NCBI GenBank assembly: GCA_038212445.1 | Contig: JBBQUM010000014.1 | Span: 62,001 to 126,000, forward strand | Origin: TMP-7 sp038212445 | GTDB taxonomy: Bacteria; Acidobacteriota; Terriglobia; Bryobacterales; Bryobacteraceae | Direction: 5' to 3' | Length of the DNA: 64,000 bases | In this document: positions 17,155-26,082 of the stretch, one piece after another | Layout: each line of letters starts with the position of its first letter | Position numbering within the stretch: position 1 is the first letter of the stretch | Notes under the pieces: generated by a model | Told to the model about the DNA's origin: nothing | Seen by the model: only the letters and a program-made list of their open reading frames with translations | Database searches by the model: none | Made by a program: the position numbers and the translations under genes

Positions 17155-19047
17155 GTGCCTGATCGAATGAACGGGATCGACGAGGCTATCCGGAAGCAGG
17201 CCCAGCCGCTGCTCGAGGAGCGGCGCCAAAGCATCTACCGGCAGACCGACCGTTGGTTCGCCTGGCTGATGGTTGCCCAGTGGTTGGCGGGAATCGCCGC
17301 CGCGCTGTGGATCTTTCCTCAGCGAACAACGGGCGCAAGCGGATCCTACCTGAACCTCTGGCTCAGCGCCGGTCTCGGAGGAATCATCTGTGGAGTCCCC
17401 GCCGTGCTGGCGTTTCTACGGCCGGGCAGGACGTCTACGCGATACGTAGTGGCAGTGTCGCAAGCACTGATGTCGTCGCTCCTGATCCAATTGTCGGGGG
17501 GCCGCATCGAGGCGCATTTCCACATCTTCGGATCGCTGGCATTCCTCGCGTTCTATCGCGATTGGAGGTTGCTCGTGCCGGCTACGCTAGTGGCAGCGTC
17601 CGACCATCTTGTTCGCGGCTACCTTTTCCCGCAATCGGTTTTTGGTGTGGCCGACAGGAGCTTGTGGCGCGGCCTGGAGCACATTGGCTGGATTCTGTTC
17701 ACTGACTTCTTTCTCATCAAATCGTGCATCCGCGCCAACCTCGAGATTGAAGAAATGGCCGTACGCCAGGCGCGAATGGAGCAGGTAAACATCACCATCG
17801 AGCACGAGGTTCAGAAGCGCGCCGGCGAACTGCACGAGAGCGAGACGATGTTCCGGGCGCTGATCAACAACGCCAACACCGGAATCGTGATCTCCGACGC
17901 TGACGGTCGCACCGTGGCCTTCAACCCCAAGGCGGAAGAAATCTTCGGCTGGCCGGCCAACGAGGTAGTGGGCCGCCCCATCACCATGCTGCTCCCGACG
18001 CAGGTCCACGCAAATTTTGAGACTGCCTTTCAGGAGATCAAGGGGAAACGTCTTCAGATGCCCAAGGGCGCCGAGGTGATCGGGTTGCGAAAGAGCGGCG
18101 AAGAGTTTCCGTTGGGAGTCGGGTTGTCGATTTGGGAAGTGGGTGATCGTGCCTTCTTTAGCGCCATGTTCCGCGATATCTCCGATCGCAAACGGCTTGA
18201 GAATCAGTTGGAGCAGGCGCACAAACTGGAATCCATTGGCCAGCTCGCAGCCGGTATCGCTCATGAGATCAATACGCCGATTCAATACGTCGGTGACAAT
18301 ACACGCTTTTTGCAGGATGCATTTAACGACCTGCTAAAGCTGAGTGCGGCTTGCGACAGATATTTCGGCGAACTGGATCCGGCAGCGGAGCCGTCCGCCG
18401 CGCTAAAAGAAGTTTCCAGGATTCGTGCTGAAGTGGATGTGGATTTTCTACAGGACGAAACTCCGCGCGCGATTGAGCAGACTCTGGACGGCGTCAACCG
18501 GGTTGCCACCATCGTGCGGGCGATGAAGGAATTCTCGCACCCGGGTCCGGCGGAAAAGACGCCCACTGACCTGAATCGCGCCATTCATAATGCGACCATC
18601 GTTTCGAAAAATGAATGGAAATATATTGCGGAAATAGTTGAGGATTTCGATCCGCAGCTTCCCACCGTTCCCTGCCTCGGCGGCGAGTTCAACCAGGTGA
18701 TGCTCAACCTCATCGTGAATGCTGCGCACGCCATTGAGGATGTCGTTACCACGGGGACGATGGCGAAGGGGACGATCACGATTCGCACTCGCAAGGACGG
18801 CGAAAATATTCGGGTTGACGTTGAGGATACGGGCTCGGGGATCGCGGAGTCAGTGCGGCCGCATATTTTCAACTTGTTCTTCACTACCAAGGATGTCGGC
18901 CGCGGCACAGGCCAGGGCCTGCACTTCGCCTATGCGTCGATCACGCGCAACCACGGCGGTCAAATCTCTTTTCAAACCAAGGTCGGCGCGGGTACGACGT
19001 TTAGCATTTGGCTTCCTCTCATCCAGATGGAGGATTCCCTACAGTGA
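17155..19047 (+). CDS. Membrane-bound PAS-domain sensor histidine kinase
   Basis: The start is GTG at 17155 with caggag 7 bp before it. The N-terminal ~190 residues hold several membrane helices with the recurring segment GGRIEAHFHIFGSLAFLAFY and RDWRLLVPATL. This module is seen in other sensory proteins, and its His residues may bind metal or heme. A short coiled linker leads to a PAS domain (~230-345, FRALINNANTGIVISDADG). The kinase core has an H-box IAHEINTPIQYVGDN (His ~369), N-box NLIVNAAHAIED (~518), DTGSGI and FFTTKDVGRGTGQGL. The H-box reads HEINTP rather than HELRTP, as in the HWE-free NtrB-like group. The next gene overlaps it by 4 bp and is its probable partner. Confidence 0.9.
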   Translation: MPDRMNGIDEAIRKQAQPLLEERRQSIYRQTDRWFAWLMVAQWLAGIAAALWIFPQRTTGASGSYLNLWLSAGLGGIICGVPAVLAFLRPGRTSTRYVVAVSQALMSSLLIQLSGGRIEAHFHIFGSLAFLAFYRDWRLLVPATLVAASDHLVRGYLFPQSVFGVADRSLWRGLEHIGWILFTDFFLIKSCIRANLEIEEMAVRQARMEQVNITIEHEVQKRAGELHESETMFRALINNANTGIVISDADGRTVAFNPKAEEIFGWPANEVVGRPITMLLPTQVHANFETAFQEIKGKRLQMPKGAEVIGLRKSGEEFPLGVGLSIWEVGDRAFFSAMFRDISDRKRLENQLEQAHKLESIGQLAAGIAHEINTPIQYVGDNTRFLQDAFNDLLKLSAACDRYFGELDPAAEPSAALKEVSRIRAEVDVDFLQDETPRAIEQTLDGVNRVATIVRAMKEFSHPGPAEKTPTDLNRAIHNATIVSKNEWKYIAEIVEDFDPQLPTVPCLGGEFNQVMLNLIVNAAHAIEDVVTTGTMAKGTITIRTRKDGENIRVDVEDTGSGIAESVRPHIFNLFFTTKDVGRGTGQGLHFAYASITRNHGGQISFQTKVGAGTTFSIWLPLIQMEDSLQ

Positions 19048-20252
19048 AGCGCATCATCTTCATCGATGATGAGACGAAGGTGCTCGACGGCCTACGCCGG
19101 ATGCTCTATCCGCTGCGTTCTGAATGGAACATGACGTTTGCGGAAAGCGGACCGGAGGCCCTCGAGAAGATGGACCAGGCTCCCTTCGACGTCGTGATCA
19201 CCGATATACGGATGCCCGGTATGGACGGCATCGAACTTCTGGGCCATGTGCGTGCCCGGCATCCCGAGGTTGTGAGGATTGTGTTGTCGGGCCAGTCGGA
19301 GCGAGACCTCACGCTCAAGTCCGCCGCGACTGCGCATCAGTATTTGAGCAAGCCCTGCGACGCCGAGACGTTGAAAAATACGCTGGCACGAGCCTTCGCG
19401 CTGAAGAATTCTATTGAGGATCCGTCGCTCCAGGCACTGGTTTCCGGTGTGAATTCGCTGCCGAGCGTACCCGCCCTCTACTTGCGGCTAGTGCGTGAGT
19501 TGGACCGTCCGGACAGCTCCATTCAGGAGATCGCCAATGTCATTAGTCAGGACACGGCCATGACGGCGAAGATCCTGCAGTTAGCCAACTCGGCGTTTTT
19601 CGGAATCCGGCGACGCATCACCAGTCCCAAGGACGCGGTGATCTACCTGGGCTTCGACAATCTCAAGGCTCTCGCGCTCTCGGTACAAATCTTCTCCACC
19701 TTCAAAATGGGCTCCAAGCGCTTCTCGATTGACCGCCTGGCTCACCACGGAATGCGCAGCGGAGTTATGGCGCGTCTCCTCGCTGAACGGATGAAATGTC
19801 CTCGTACGGTTGTGGATGATGCCTTTATGGCAGGGTTGCTGCATGATGTGGGGAAACTGGTGCTGGTAGGCGCTTTTCCCAGCCGGTATGACGAAGCATT
19901 GTTGATCGCGGAAACTACCGGAAAGCCCCTCTGGAAGGTGGAGCGCGAAGAGTTCGGAACTACGCACGCTGAGGTAGGAACCTACCTGCTGTGGCTGTGG
20001 GGGATGCCGGATGCCGTAGTCGAAGCCGTGAACTATCATCATCAGCCGAGTAAGTGTCCTGTAGCAAACTTGGGTGCACTGGCCGCCGTCCACATCGGGG
20101 ACGCCCTGGAGCACGATGCCGACGATCCGGATGCCGAACTGGCGGAAGATCTTTTGGACGGCGACTATCTGAATGCGCTCGCCTTGACAGACCAGGTTCT
20201 TCTGTGGCGCAAAGAGTTCGCACAGCGAAGGAACTTACAGGAGGTGGTATGA
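19044..20252 (+). CDS. Response regulator with HDOD output domain
   Basis: The GTG start at 19044 overlaps the kinase TGA (GTGA), with a ggagg site 11 bp upstream. The receiver domain (residues 1-120) has the acidic pair in IIFIDDE, phospho-acceptor Asp54 in VVITDIRMPG and Lys in YLSKPCD. The output is an HDOD domain (~130-330: LPSVPALYLRLVRELDRPDS, ISQDTAMTAKILQLANSAFFG, DAVIYLGFDNL, FMAGLLHDVGKLVLVGAFP). HDOD proteins are non-catalytic or weakly catalytic HD relatives tied to signalling, motility and cell cycle. Its stop overlaps the next start by 4 bp, so three proteins are made from one coupled operon. Confidence 0.92.
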   Translation: MKRIIFIDDETKVLDGLRRMLYPLRSEWNMTFAESGPEALEKMDQAPFDVVITDIRMPGMDGIELLGHVRARHPEVVRIVLSGQSERDLTLKSAATAHQYLSKPCDAETLKNTLARAFALKNSIEDPSLQALVSGVNSLPSVPALYLRLVRELDRPDSSIQEIANVISQDTAMTAKILQLANSAFFGIRRRITSPKDAVIYLGFDNLKALALSVQIFSTFKMGSKRFSIDRLAHHGMRSGVMARLLAERMKCPRTVVDDAFMAGLLHDVGKLVLVGAFPSRYDEALLIAETTGKPLWKVEREEFGTTHAEVGTYLLWLWGMPDAVVEAVNYHHQPSKCPVANLGALAAVHIGDALEHDADDPDAELAEDLLDGDYLNALALTDQVLLWRKEFAQRRNLQEVV

Positions 20253-21436
20253 CGACCCGTAGAATTCTGTGCGTGGATGACGAGGAGAATGTCCTGCGCG
20301 CCTTTCAGCGCAACCTGCGCGGGCAGTTCGAAATCGAGACTGCCGCGGGTGCTGAGCGCGGACTCGAGAAGTGCGAACAGATGGGACCGTTCGCCGTGGT
20401 GGTCTCGGACCTTCGCATGCCGGGCATGGATGGCATCAAGTTTCTGGGCGAAGTGAAAAGGCGCTGGCCTGAGACGGTCCGCGTGATGCTCACCGGCAAC
20501 GCCGATCTCGAGTCTGCCATGGCGGTAGTGAATCAGGATGGGGTTTTTCAGTTCCTGACCAAGCCTTGCAGCACTGACGTTTTCCGAAATGCACTGGATG
20601 CGGCGCTCAAGCAGCACCGCCTCATTACCGCTGAACGGGAACTGCTGGAACAGACGCTCAACTCCAGCGTGGCGATGATGACCGAGGTTCTGAGCATGGT
20701 CAGTCCGCTGGCCTTCAGTCGCGCCTCGCGAGTGCGTAGCTATGTCGGTCACATGGCGCGCCAGTTGAATCTGAATAACTACTGGGAGTTCGAACTCGCG
20801 GCGATGTTGTCGCAGATCGGCTGCATCGCGGTGCCGCCTGAGATTCTCGAGAAAGTGAACAACCGGCAGCCGTTGAGTAAGGAGGAGGACGAGACCTTCC
20901 GGTCACACCCGTCGGTGGCGCATTCCCTGCTCGCTCGGATTCCCCGGATGGAGAGTATCGCCGAAATTATCCGGCTGCAGATGGAGCCATACCGTTTCTT
21001 CAAGGATCCGAACATTCCGGACGTAGTCGCAATCGGAGCCCAAATGCTCAAGATCGCAATCTACTTCGACGAGTCCGTATCGGCCGGTTGTGTGCCTCGC
21101 GGTTCGCTGAAATTCATGACCGAGCGGCCTGAGATTTATCAGACGCGGCTAGTTGCCACCATGGAGGGGATCGAGGTTATCGCCGTCGAGCGCAGGGCAA
21201 AGCTCATCCACCTACGGGACCTTCAACTGAATATGATCCTGAACGAGGATATCCTCACCCGGAACGGGCTGTTCATCATTCCGAAAGGACAACAGGTGTC
21301 TGAACCGGTGCTGGCCCGGCTGCGGAATTTCGCACGTTCAACGGGAATTCAGGAGCCGTTCAGCGTGCTGGTGCCAACAGCGAAAGCTCAGGAGCCCCCG
21401 CGGATTCCCGCAGTCCAGTTGGTGCCGCAGGGGTAG
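20249..21436 (+). CDS. Response regulator with degenerate HD-GYP-like output domain
   Basis: The ATG at 20249 overlaps the previous TGA and has a strong aggaggtgg site. The receiver domain has ILCVDDEE, phospho-acceptor Asp54 in VVVSDLRMPG and Lys in FLTKPC. The output resembles an HD-GYP phosphodiesterase (LAAMLSQIGCIAVPPEILEK, then FRSHPSVAHSLLARIPRM). The catalytic HD pair is replaced (LSQIG where LHDIG is expected) and the HHE..GYP loop is not seen, so it probably cannot cleave c-di-GMP. The C-terminal ~80 residues (LNMILNEDILTRNGLFIIPKGQQVSEPVLARL) match the end of RpfG-like regulators. It may act by binding rather than catalysis. Confidence 0.88.
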   Translation: MTTRRILCVDDEENVLRAFQRNLRGQFEIETAAGAERGLEKCEQMGPFAVVVSDLRMPGMDGIKFLGEVKRRWPETVRVMLTGNADLESAMAVVNQDGVFQFLTKPCSTDVFRNALDAALKQHRLITAERELLEQTLNSSVAMMTEVLSMVSPLAFSRASRVRSYVGHMARQLNLNNYWEFELAAMLSQIGCIAVPPEILEKVNNRQPLSKEEDETFRSHPSVAHSLLARIPRMESIAEIIRLQMEPYRFFKDPNIPDVVAIGAQMLKIAIYFDESVSAGCVPRGSLKFMTERPEIYQTRLVATMEGIEVIAVERRAKLIHLRDLQLNMILNEDILTRNGLFIIPKGQQVSEPVLARLRNFARSTGIQEPFSVLVPTAKAQEPPRIPAVQLVPQG

Positions 21437-21451
21437 CAGGGGCGCCCTGAA

Positions 21452-21802
21452 TTACTTGCCGGCGGCTGCAGCGTCCACCTTACGGACGATGTCGATACTG
21501 CCCTTGAAGTAGGCGTCGTCGTCGATCACGATACCGGTTGTGCGGATATTGCCAACCAGCGATCCGGCCTTACGGATCGTGATCTTTGTCGCCGAATCGA
21601 TGTCACCCGTAACTTCGCCCAGAATAACGACTTCCCCCGCCTTCACATTCGACTTCGCCTTACCGGTAGGTCCGATCGTTAGTTTACTGTTAATAACCTC
21701 AACAGCGCCTTCAATGTTGCCGTCGATGTACAGATCCTCTTCGCTATAGATATCCCCAACAATCGAAATCGATTGACCGATCTGAGTCCCTTGTCCGGCC
21801 AT
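21452..21802 (-). CDS. Bactofilin
   Basis: Bactofilins polymerise into membrane-linked filaments that act in cell shape, stalks, motility or chromosome placement. The 116-residue protein is almost entirely the right-handed beta-helix domain, with the recurring pattern ISIVGDIYSEEDLYIDGNIEG, LTIGPTGKAKSNVKAGEVVIL, GEVTGDIDSATKITIRKAG and DDAYFKGSIDIVRK. Short disordered ends (MAGQGTQ and AAAAGK) are typical. An aaggagca site precedes the ATG. It converges on the signalling operon (15-bp gap). Filament and HD-type signalling genes side by side suggest a link to motility or polarity, but this is only contextual. Confidence 0.95.
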   Translation of the reverse strand: MAGQGTQIGQSISIVGDIYSEEDLYIDGNIEGAVEVINSKLTIGPTGKAKSNVKAGEVVILGEVTGDIDSATKITIRKAGSLVGNIRTTGIVIDDDAYFKGSIDIVRKVDAAAAGK

Positions 21803-21826
21803 GGTTATGGTGCTCCTTAGGGTAAT

Positions 21827-21838
21827 AGTACTAGTACT
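21827..21838. promoter_or_regulatory. Perfect 12-bp palindrome upstream of bactofilin
   Basis: The bases agtactagtact read the same on both strands and lie 25 bp before the bactofilin start, close to where a promoter would be. It could be an operator. The flanking 21839-21900 stretch is the most AT-rich part of the area and probably holds the divergent promoters of the bactofilin and cytochrome genes. Confidence 0.35.
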
Positions 21839-21961
21839 TTAGCTTTCTCGCCTCAAAAAGGGGTATTTTATTCTTCACAAAATTTAACAGATATAGGGGA
21901 TCGTTTTTGGGGTGTAACGGTTCCCTCACCCTTGGCAAGTGGTCTAAACTGATAGAACCCT

Positions 21962-22324
21962 ATGAGATTGCTCCTCATCTGCCTTCTCGCCCTCGTGCCG
22001 CTTCTAGCTCAAGATCCGCCGAAACCGGACGCGCCCAAGCAACGGCCCGCACCCAAAAACCTAAAGATTCTCAAGCCCGAGCAAATTCAGCCCGTGATGC
22101 GCGCTTTCCGCACCGCCTTGGGCGTCGAATGCTCTCACTGTCATGTGCAGGGTGATTTTGCGAGTGACGACAAGCATCAGAAGGAAGTTGCTCGCCATAT
22201 GCTCGAGATGACCCACGAAATCAACTCGAAGTTTCCTGATGGCAAGATGCACGTAACGTGCTTCACCTGCCATCGCGGCGCCGTCGAACCGCTTACCGCT
22301 CCGGCCGCTCCCACTGGCCAGTAG
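21962..22324 (+). CDS. Reaction-centre-type c-type cytochrome, small
   Basis: Signal peptide (MRLLLICLLALVPLLAQ), then a proline-rich linker and a domain resembling the photosynthetic reaction-centre cytochrome subunit (Cyto_RC): NLKILKPEQIQPVMRAFRTALGVECSHCHVQGDFASDDK, MLEMTHEINSKFPDGKMHVTCFTCHRG. Two CxxCH heme sites (CSHCH and CFTCH) are visible, with Met residues (MRAF, MLEM) as possible axial ligands. Such diheme proteins are common in non-phototrophic acidobacteria, where they probably carry electrons in the periplasm. At 120 residues the gene is complete. A likely terminator follows. Confidence 0.88.
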   Translation: MRLLLICLLALVPLLAQDPPKPDAPKQRPAPKNLKILKPEQIQPVMRAFRTALGVECSHCHVQGDFASDDKHQKEVARHMLEMTHEINSKFPDGKMHVTCFTCHRGAVEPLTAPAAPTGQ

Positions 22325-22333
22325 AACCATCGT

Positions 22334-22359
22334 GAGCCGGTGCGGCTTCGTACCGGCTC
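22334..22359. terminator. Bidirectional hairpin between convergent genes
   Basis: Arms gagccggt and accggctc (8 bp, perfect) surround the loop gcggcttcgt, followed on the plus strand by cttcccctct. It sits in the 55-bp gap between the cytochrome gene and the convergent CnaB-like gene and could end both transcripts. Confidence 0.6.
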
Positions 22360-22379
22360 TTCCCCTCTGTCCCAGCCAG

Positions 22380-24116
22380 TTACTGGTCGGTCTTGATCAG
22401 CTTCAATTGGACGGACTCCCTGCCGCCCTCCTTTACTGAGATTTTCTCTCCCTTACTCTCATAACGCTTCAACCAGTCTGGATCCATGTAGGCGCCAAAC
22501 TCGACGGCATCGAAAGCGAATACTCGATACTCGCCAGGAGCAAGGCGCTTGATGGTGAAGTGGCCGGTCTGGTCAAGGCTGCCCAGTGCGTAGTAGCGGT
22601 CGCGCTCGCGGCGTTTGCCTTCAGGCACGATCACGATCGACGCTTTAGGCACTGTTCCGGGAGTGTCTGTTTCGAGCGTTCCGTCGATCTGACCGTCGTC
22701 CGTGCTGTATACGAGCGTGATTTCGGTGGGTCCGGCGGCGGCGGAGAGATCCAGGCCCGTGTCCGTGATGTCGCTGCCTTCCATCTGGACGGACTTCAGA
22801 TATCCGCTAGACGCATACGCCCCCACATCGAAGTGGGCCTTGGGAACGTGGGTGTAGGTGAACTTACCATCCTCTTTCGGCTCGCCGCCTTGCATCTGGC
22901 CGCCAAACATCGTCGAGTTTGTCTTGGGCATCAGGTTCAACCGTATATCGGTAGGCTTCATGTTCCCATTGCCTTCAATCTTGACCGTCCCGCGAACCTC
23001 CAAACCGTTCCCCAACTCGACGACGACGCCTTCAGTCCCCGTATTGCCCACCTCCACTGTCGTGCTGCCGAACAGTGTCTTCCCATCCTCCTGGAACATC
23101 GCGGTGGCGGTATACGTTCCGGGCGTGACGCGGGAGATCACAAAATCACCTTGAGGCCCTGTCGAACGGCTGAAGTTTCGTACGTAGCCCGACAAGAGAT
23201 TGTCGCTTTTTGCCACCAGCATGACATTCACGTTTCGCAACGATTTCAGTTCCGGTGGACCGATCACTCGCCCTCGGATCGCGACCGAGATGCTCTTGCG
23301 CAAATGCACATCGAAGCCGCGCATCTGAGCGCCAGCCGTCGCCTCGATTGTCGACGCGCCGTCTACGGTGGCCGCAGCCGGATAATAGGTCTGCGCAAAA
23401 GTCTCCTCGCCACGCGTCTGCGCACTGTCCATGTTCATGTTTCCGCTCCGGTAGGTTGCCGAAAGAATGTATTTCCCCGGCGCCAGGCCAAAGATCCGGA
23501 ATTCACCCAGGTCGTTGGTGTTGCCGGCGTTAGCTCCGCCAAACACAAGTTGCTTCTTGCCTCGCACGTAGCCCCAGCGCATGGTTTGAATGGACACGTT
23601 GGCGACAGGGTCGCCTTCATCATCGAGCACGCGCCCGACGATCACGGCATGTGCAATGAGTTTGAAGTCGATGTCTTTGATCTTTTGCTTTTTGTCGAGA
23701 GTGATGAGGGCGCCGCCCATATTGAAGCCGCGGGAGCCATAGCGCGCTGTGACATAGCCGGTCTTCTCCACTGAGAGTGAGTAGCGGCCAGGATCGACGT
23801 CGGCGATGGTGTAATGTCCGCCCGCGTCGCTGCTGGCGGTGTAGGATGAGCCGGCGTCGTTCGGTCCGGTCTGATTCTTACGCAGGGTGAGCATCGCCTT
23901 GCGGAGCGGTGCGCCAGTGACTTGATCGGTGACCACGCCCTCCACCGATCCGCGATCCTCAGGCTTCACCTCTGCGCTGGATGCAGGGGGCATACCCGAG
24001 GCGTCTGCCGGGCCGCGTCGCCCTGCACCCGCGCCTGTGCCGCCTCCTGTTCCCGTGGCGGGGCTTTGGCCCGAGACCACTGCACAAAACACCAGAGCCG
24101 CGAACCACCATCGCAT
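22380..24116 (-). CDS. Secreted carboxypeptidase-regulatory (CnaB-like) domain protein, paralogue B
   Basis: A signal peptide (MRWWFAALVFCAVVSGQ) and a Gly/Ala-rich linker (GTGGGTGAGAGRRG) precede several beta-sandwich repeats of the carboxypeptidase-regulatory kind: GSVEGVVTDQVTGAPLRKAMLTL, YTIADVDPGRYSLSVEKTGY, VIVGRVLDDEGDPVANVSI, FRIFGLAPGKYILSAT, FVISRVTPGTYTATAMF and FTIKRLAPGEYRVFAFD. The end (YESKGEKISVKEGGRESVQ) matches the neighbour's. No catalytic domain is present, so a structural or binding role on the cell surface is likely. It follows paralogue A by 2 bp; the two clearly arose by duplication. Confidence 0.85.
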   Translation of the reverse strand: MRWWFAALVFCAVVSGQSPATGTGGGTGAGAGRRGPADASGMPPASSAEVKPEDRGSVEGVVTDQVTGAPLRKAMLTLRKNQTGPNDAGSSYTASSDAGGHYTIADVDPGRYSLSVEKTGYVTARYGSRGFNMGGALITLDKKQKIKDIDFKLIAHAVIVGRVLDDEGDPVANVSIQTMRWGYVRGKKQLVFGGANAGNTNDLGEFRIFGLAPGKYILSATYRSGNMNMDSAQTRGEETFAQTYYPAAATVDGASTIEATAGAQMRGFDVHLRKSISVAIRGRVIGPPELKSLRNVNVMLVAKSDNLLSGYVRNFSRSTGPQGDFVISRVTPGTYTATAMFQEDGKTLFGSTTVEVGNTGTEGVVVELGNGLEVRGTVKIEGNGNMKPTDIRLNLMPKTNSTMFGGQMQGGEPKEDGKFTYTHVPKAHFDVGAYASSGYLKSVQMEGSDITDTGLDLSAAAGPTEITLVYSTDDGQIDGTLETDTPGTVPKASIVIVPEGKRRERDRYYALGSLDQTGHFTIKRLAPGEYRVFAFDAVEFGAYMDPDWLKRYESKGEKISVKEGGRESVQLKLIKTDQ

Positions 24117-24118
24117 AC

Positions 24119-25909
24119 CTACACCCCTTGGGTTGCCACCACCTTCAATTGCACCGAACTTGTGCCGCTCTCTTTTACCGAGACACGCTCGCCCTTAGTC
24201 TCGTAGGGCTGCAGCCATTCCGGGTCCATATACGCGCTGCCCTTCACATTATCGAAAGAATATACTCGATATTCTCCCGGAGTAATGTTCTTAAGTGTAA
24301 AGTGTCCGGCGTCGTCGGTGGTGGCGGTGGAATAATAACGGTCCACTTCGCGCTTTGTACCTTCGGGGACAAGCACGACTATGACACCAGATGCAGGCTG
24401 CGATTGGTCTGTTTGGACAACTCCGTCGATCGTTGCCGCAGCCATATTGACCACAACCGTGAGTTCGGCGGGAATCACCGCCGAGGTGAAATCGAGGCCG
24501 GTGTCGGTGACATCGGCATCACCCAGCTTGATGGATTTAACGTAGCCGCCATCGGGAATACCAGAGACGCGAATGTCGTACTGGTCGGCATTTACATTCG
24601 CGAGCGTGAAGGTGTTGTCCTCCTTCAAACCGCCAAATTGCTGACCGCCACCCGGCCCCATCATCGCGCCGCTGCTGCGGGTGGCCAACGTCACGCGAAA
24701 GTTCTTGATATCGGGAGCCGTGCTCCCCTCCACTTTGAGGCGGCCGTGCAATTCGGCGCTCGGCTGTAGCGTGATGGCAAGACCATCGATAGGTCCGCTG
24801 CCGACGTCGAGCGGCATGCGAGCGGACAGCATGTGGTTGCCGTCGAAACTAGTGGCGCTGAGAATATACGAGCCGGGCGCCACATTGCTAATGAGAAAAT
24901 CGCCTTGAGCGTTGTAGACACGGCCCATCATGCGTGAGTTGAAATCATTTCCACCGGACTTTGGGGCCAGCATCACATTAGTACCGCCGCGTCCACGGTC
25001 GTTGCCCGAGGCGCCCACTATCCGTCCGGCGACCTTGACGGCGCGGGTCTTCCGCAACCGCAGGTCGAGTCCGCGGAATTGTGAACCGGGCTGGATATCG
25101 ACTGGAGCAGCCATGTCAGGCGTGTTGCCGCCCGGATAGAAAGTCTGGGCGTAGGTCTCGGCATCGGCTTCCTGCACGGCGGGACCGCGGGTGCGGCGAT
25201 AGCTGGCGCTGACCACGTACTTGCCGGGCGCCAGGCCGAAAATCCTGTACTCGCCAACGTCGTTGGTGCTGGCATTGTCGACGGGGGAGAAGGTCTTTCG
25301 TCCTCGAACGTACGTGCGTTGCAGGATCTGCACGCTGGCACCCATCATGGGTTCGCCGTCCTCGTCCAACACGCGTCCGGCAATCACACCGTGGGGCGTC
25401 AGGCTCACGTTGACGTCGGTCATGCGCTGCGATTTGTCGAGGGTGAGGGTGGTACCGGCGTCGCCGGGACGCTTGGCGCCATATTGGGCGTCGACAAAGC
25501 CCGCCCGCTCCACCGAGACACGATAGCGTCCGGGCTCGATGTCGGCGATGCGGTATCGTCCGGCAGTATCGGAACTGGCAGAATACGCCATGCCGCCGCC
25601 CGGCCCACCGGGTCCTCCCGGTCCGCCGAAATTGCCAGCACCGCCTCCGCCCGCGCGTCGCAGCATGATGTTGGCTTTGCGGACGGGTTCACCTGTGCCG
25701 ACGCTAAAGATGCTGCCCTCGATGGAGCAGCGCTCCTCCGGCTTGGTAGGTGCCGGAGCCTGCTGCGCGGGTTGACCTTGGGTGGGCGTCCCGGCGGTCG
25801 GCGCCGGGCTGGGCGCTCCGCGTCGAGCTTGGGCCGAAGAAGTCTCCGAAACCAAAAGTGCCGCACAAATAAAATAGATCGATTTCACACTGAGCCGCGA
25901 TAGACGCAC
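24119..25909 (-). CDS. Secreted carboxypeptidase-regulatory (CnaB-like) domain protein, paralogue A
   Basis: First gene of a two-gene unit; GTG start, with a hydrophobic leader (SIYFICAALLVSETSSAQ). Domain order matches the downstream paralogue: CSIEGSIFSVGTGEPVRKANIML, YRIADIEPGRYRVSVERAGFVDAQYG, VIAGRVLDEDGEPMMGASV, YRIFGLAPGKYVVSASYRR, FLISNVAPGSYILSATSF and FTLKNITPGEYRVYSFDN. A Gly/Pro-rich stretch (GGPGGPGGPGGG) is inserted in the first repeat. The shared pattern of position-specific phrases, such as YAQTF(Y)PGG/YYPAA, shows that the genes are tandem duplicates that have diverged widely. The TPR regulator gene is divergent, 173 bp away. Confidence 0.85.
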   Translation of the reverse strand: MRLSRLSVKSIYFICAALLVSETSSAQARRGAPSPAPTAGTPTQGQPAQQAPAPTKPEERCSIEGSIFSVGTGEPVRKANIMLRRAGGGGAGNFGGPGGPGGPGGGMAYSASSDTAGRYRIADIEPGRYRVSVERAGFVDAQYGAKRPGDAGTTLTLDKSQRMTDVNVSLTPHGVIAGRVLDEDGEPMMGASVQILQRTYVRGRKTFSPVDNASTNDVGEYRIFGLAPGKYVVSASYRRTRGPAVQEADAETYAQTFYPGGNTPDMAAPVDIQPGSQFRGLDLRLRKTRAVKVAGRIVGASGNDRGRGGTNVMLAPKSGGNDFNSRMMGRVYNAQGDFLISNVAPGSYILSATSFDGNHMLSARMPLDVGSGPIDGLAITLQPSAELHGRLKVEGSTAPDIKNFRVTLATRSSGAMMGPGGGQQFGGLKEDNTFTLANVNADQYDIRVSGIPDGGYVKSIKLGDADVTDTGLDFTSAVIPAELTVVVNMAAATIDGVVQTDQSQPASGVIVVLVPEGTKREVDRYYSTATTDDAGHFTLKNITPGEYRVYSFDNVKGSAYMDPEWLQPYETKGERVSVKESGTSSVQLKVVATQGV

Positions 25910-26082
25910 TTCGACACTCTCCCGCTACACCATTATCTCTATAACTTCTGACGTGTTGAATCCACACAGGTTAGGTTAAGCTTTCGTCACGCCTCCGACA
26001 AAACCTGAAACCTAAAGTTAACCCCGCTTATCCATGTTTCAGAACCATTCGGAATGGCAACCTTGAATAGGACGGGAGATCA

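Noticed and set aside
22560..23774. 404-codon frame antisense to the CnaB-like paralogue B
   Set aside because: The minus-strand frame has a signal peptide and repeated domains; the plus-strand frame is low in structure and explained by GC skew at third positions.
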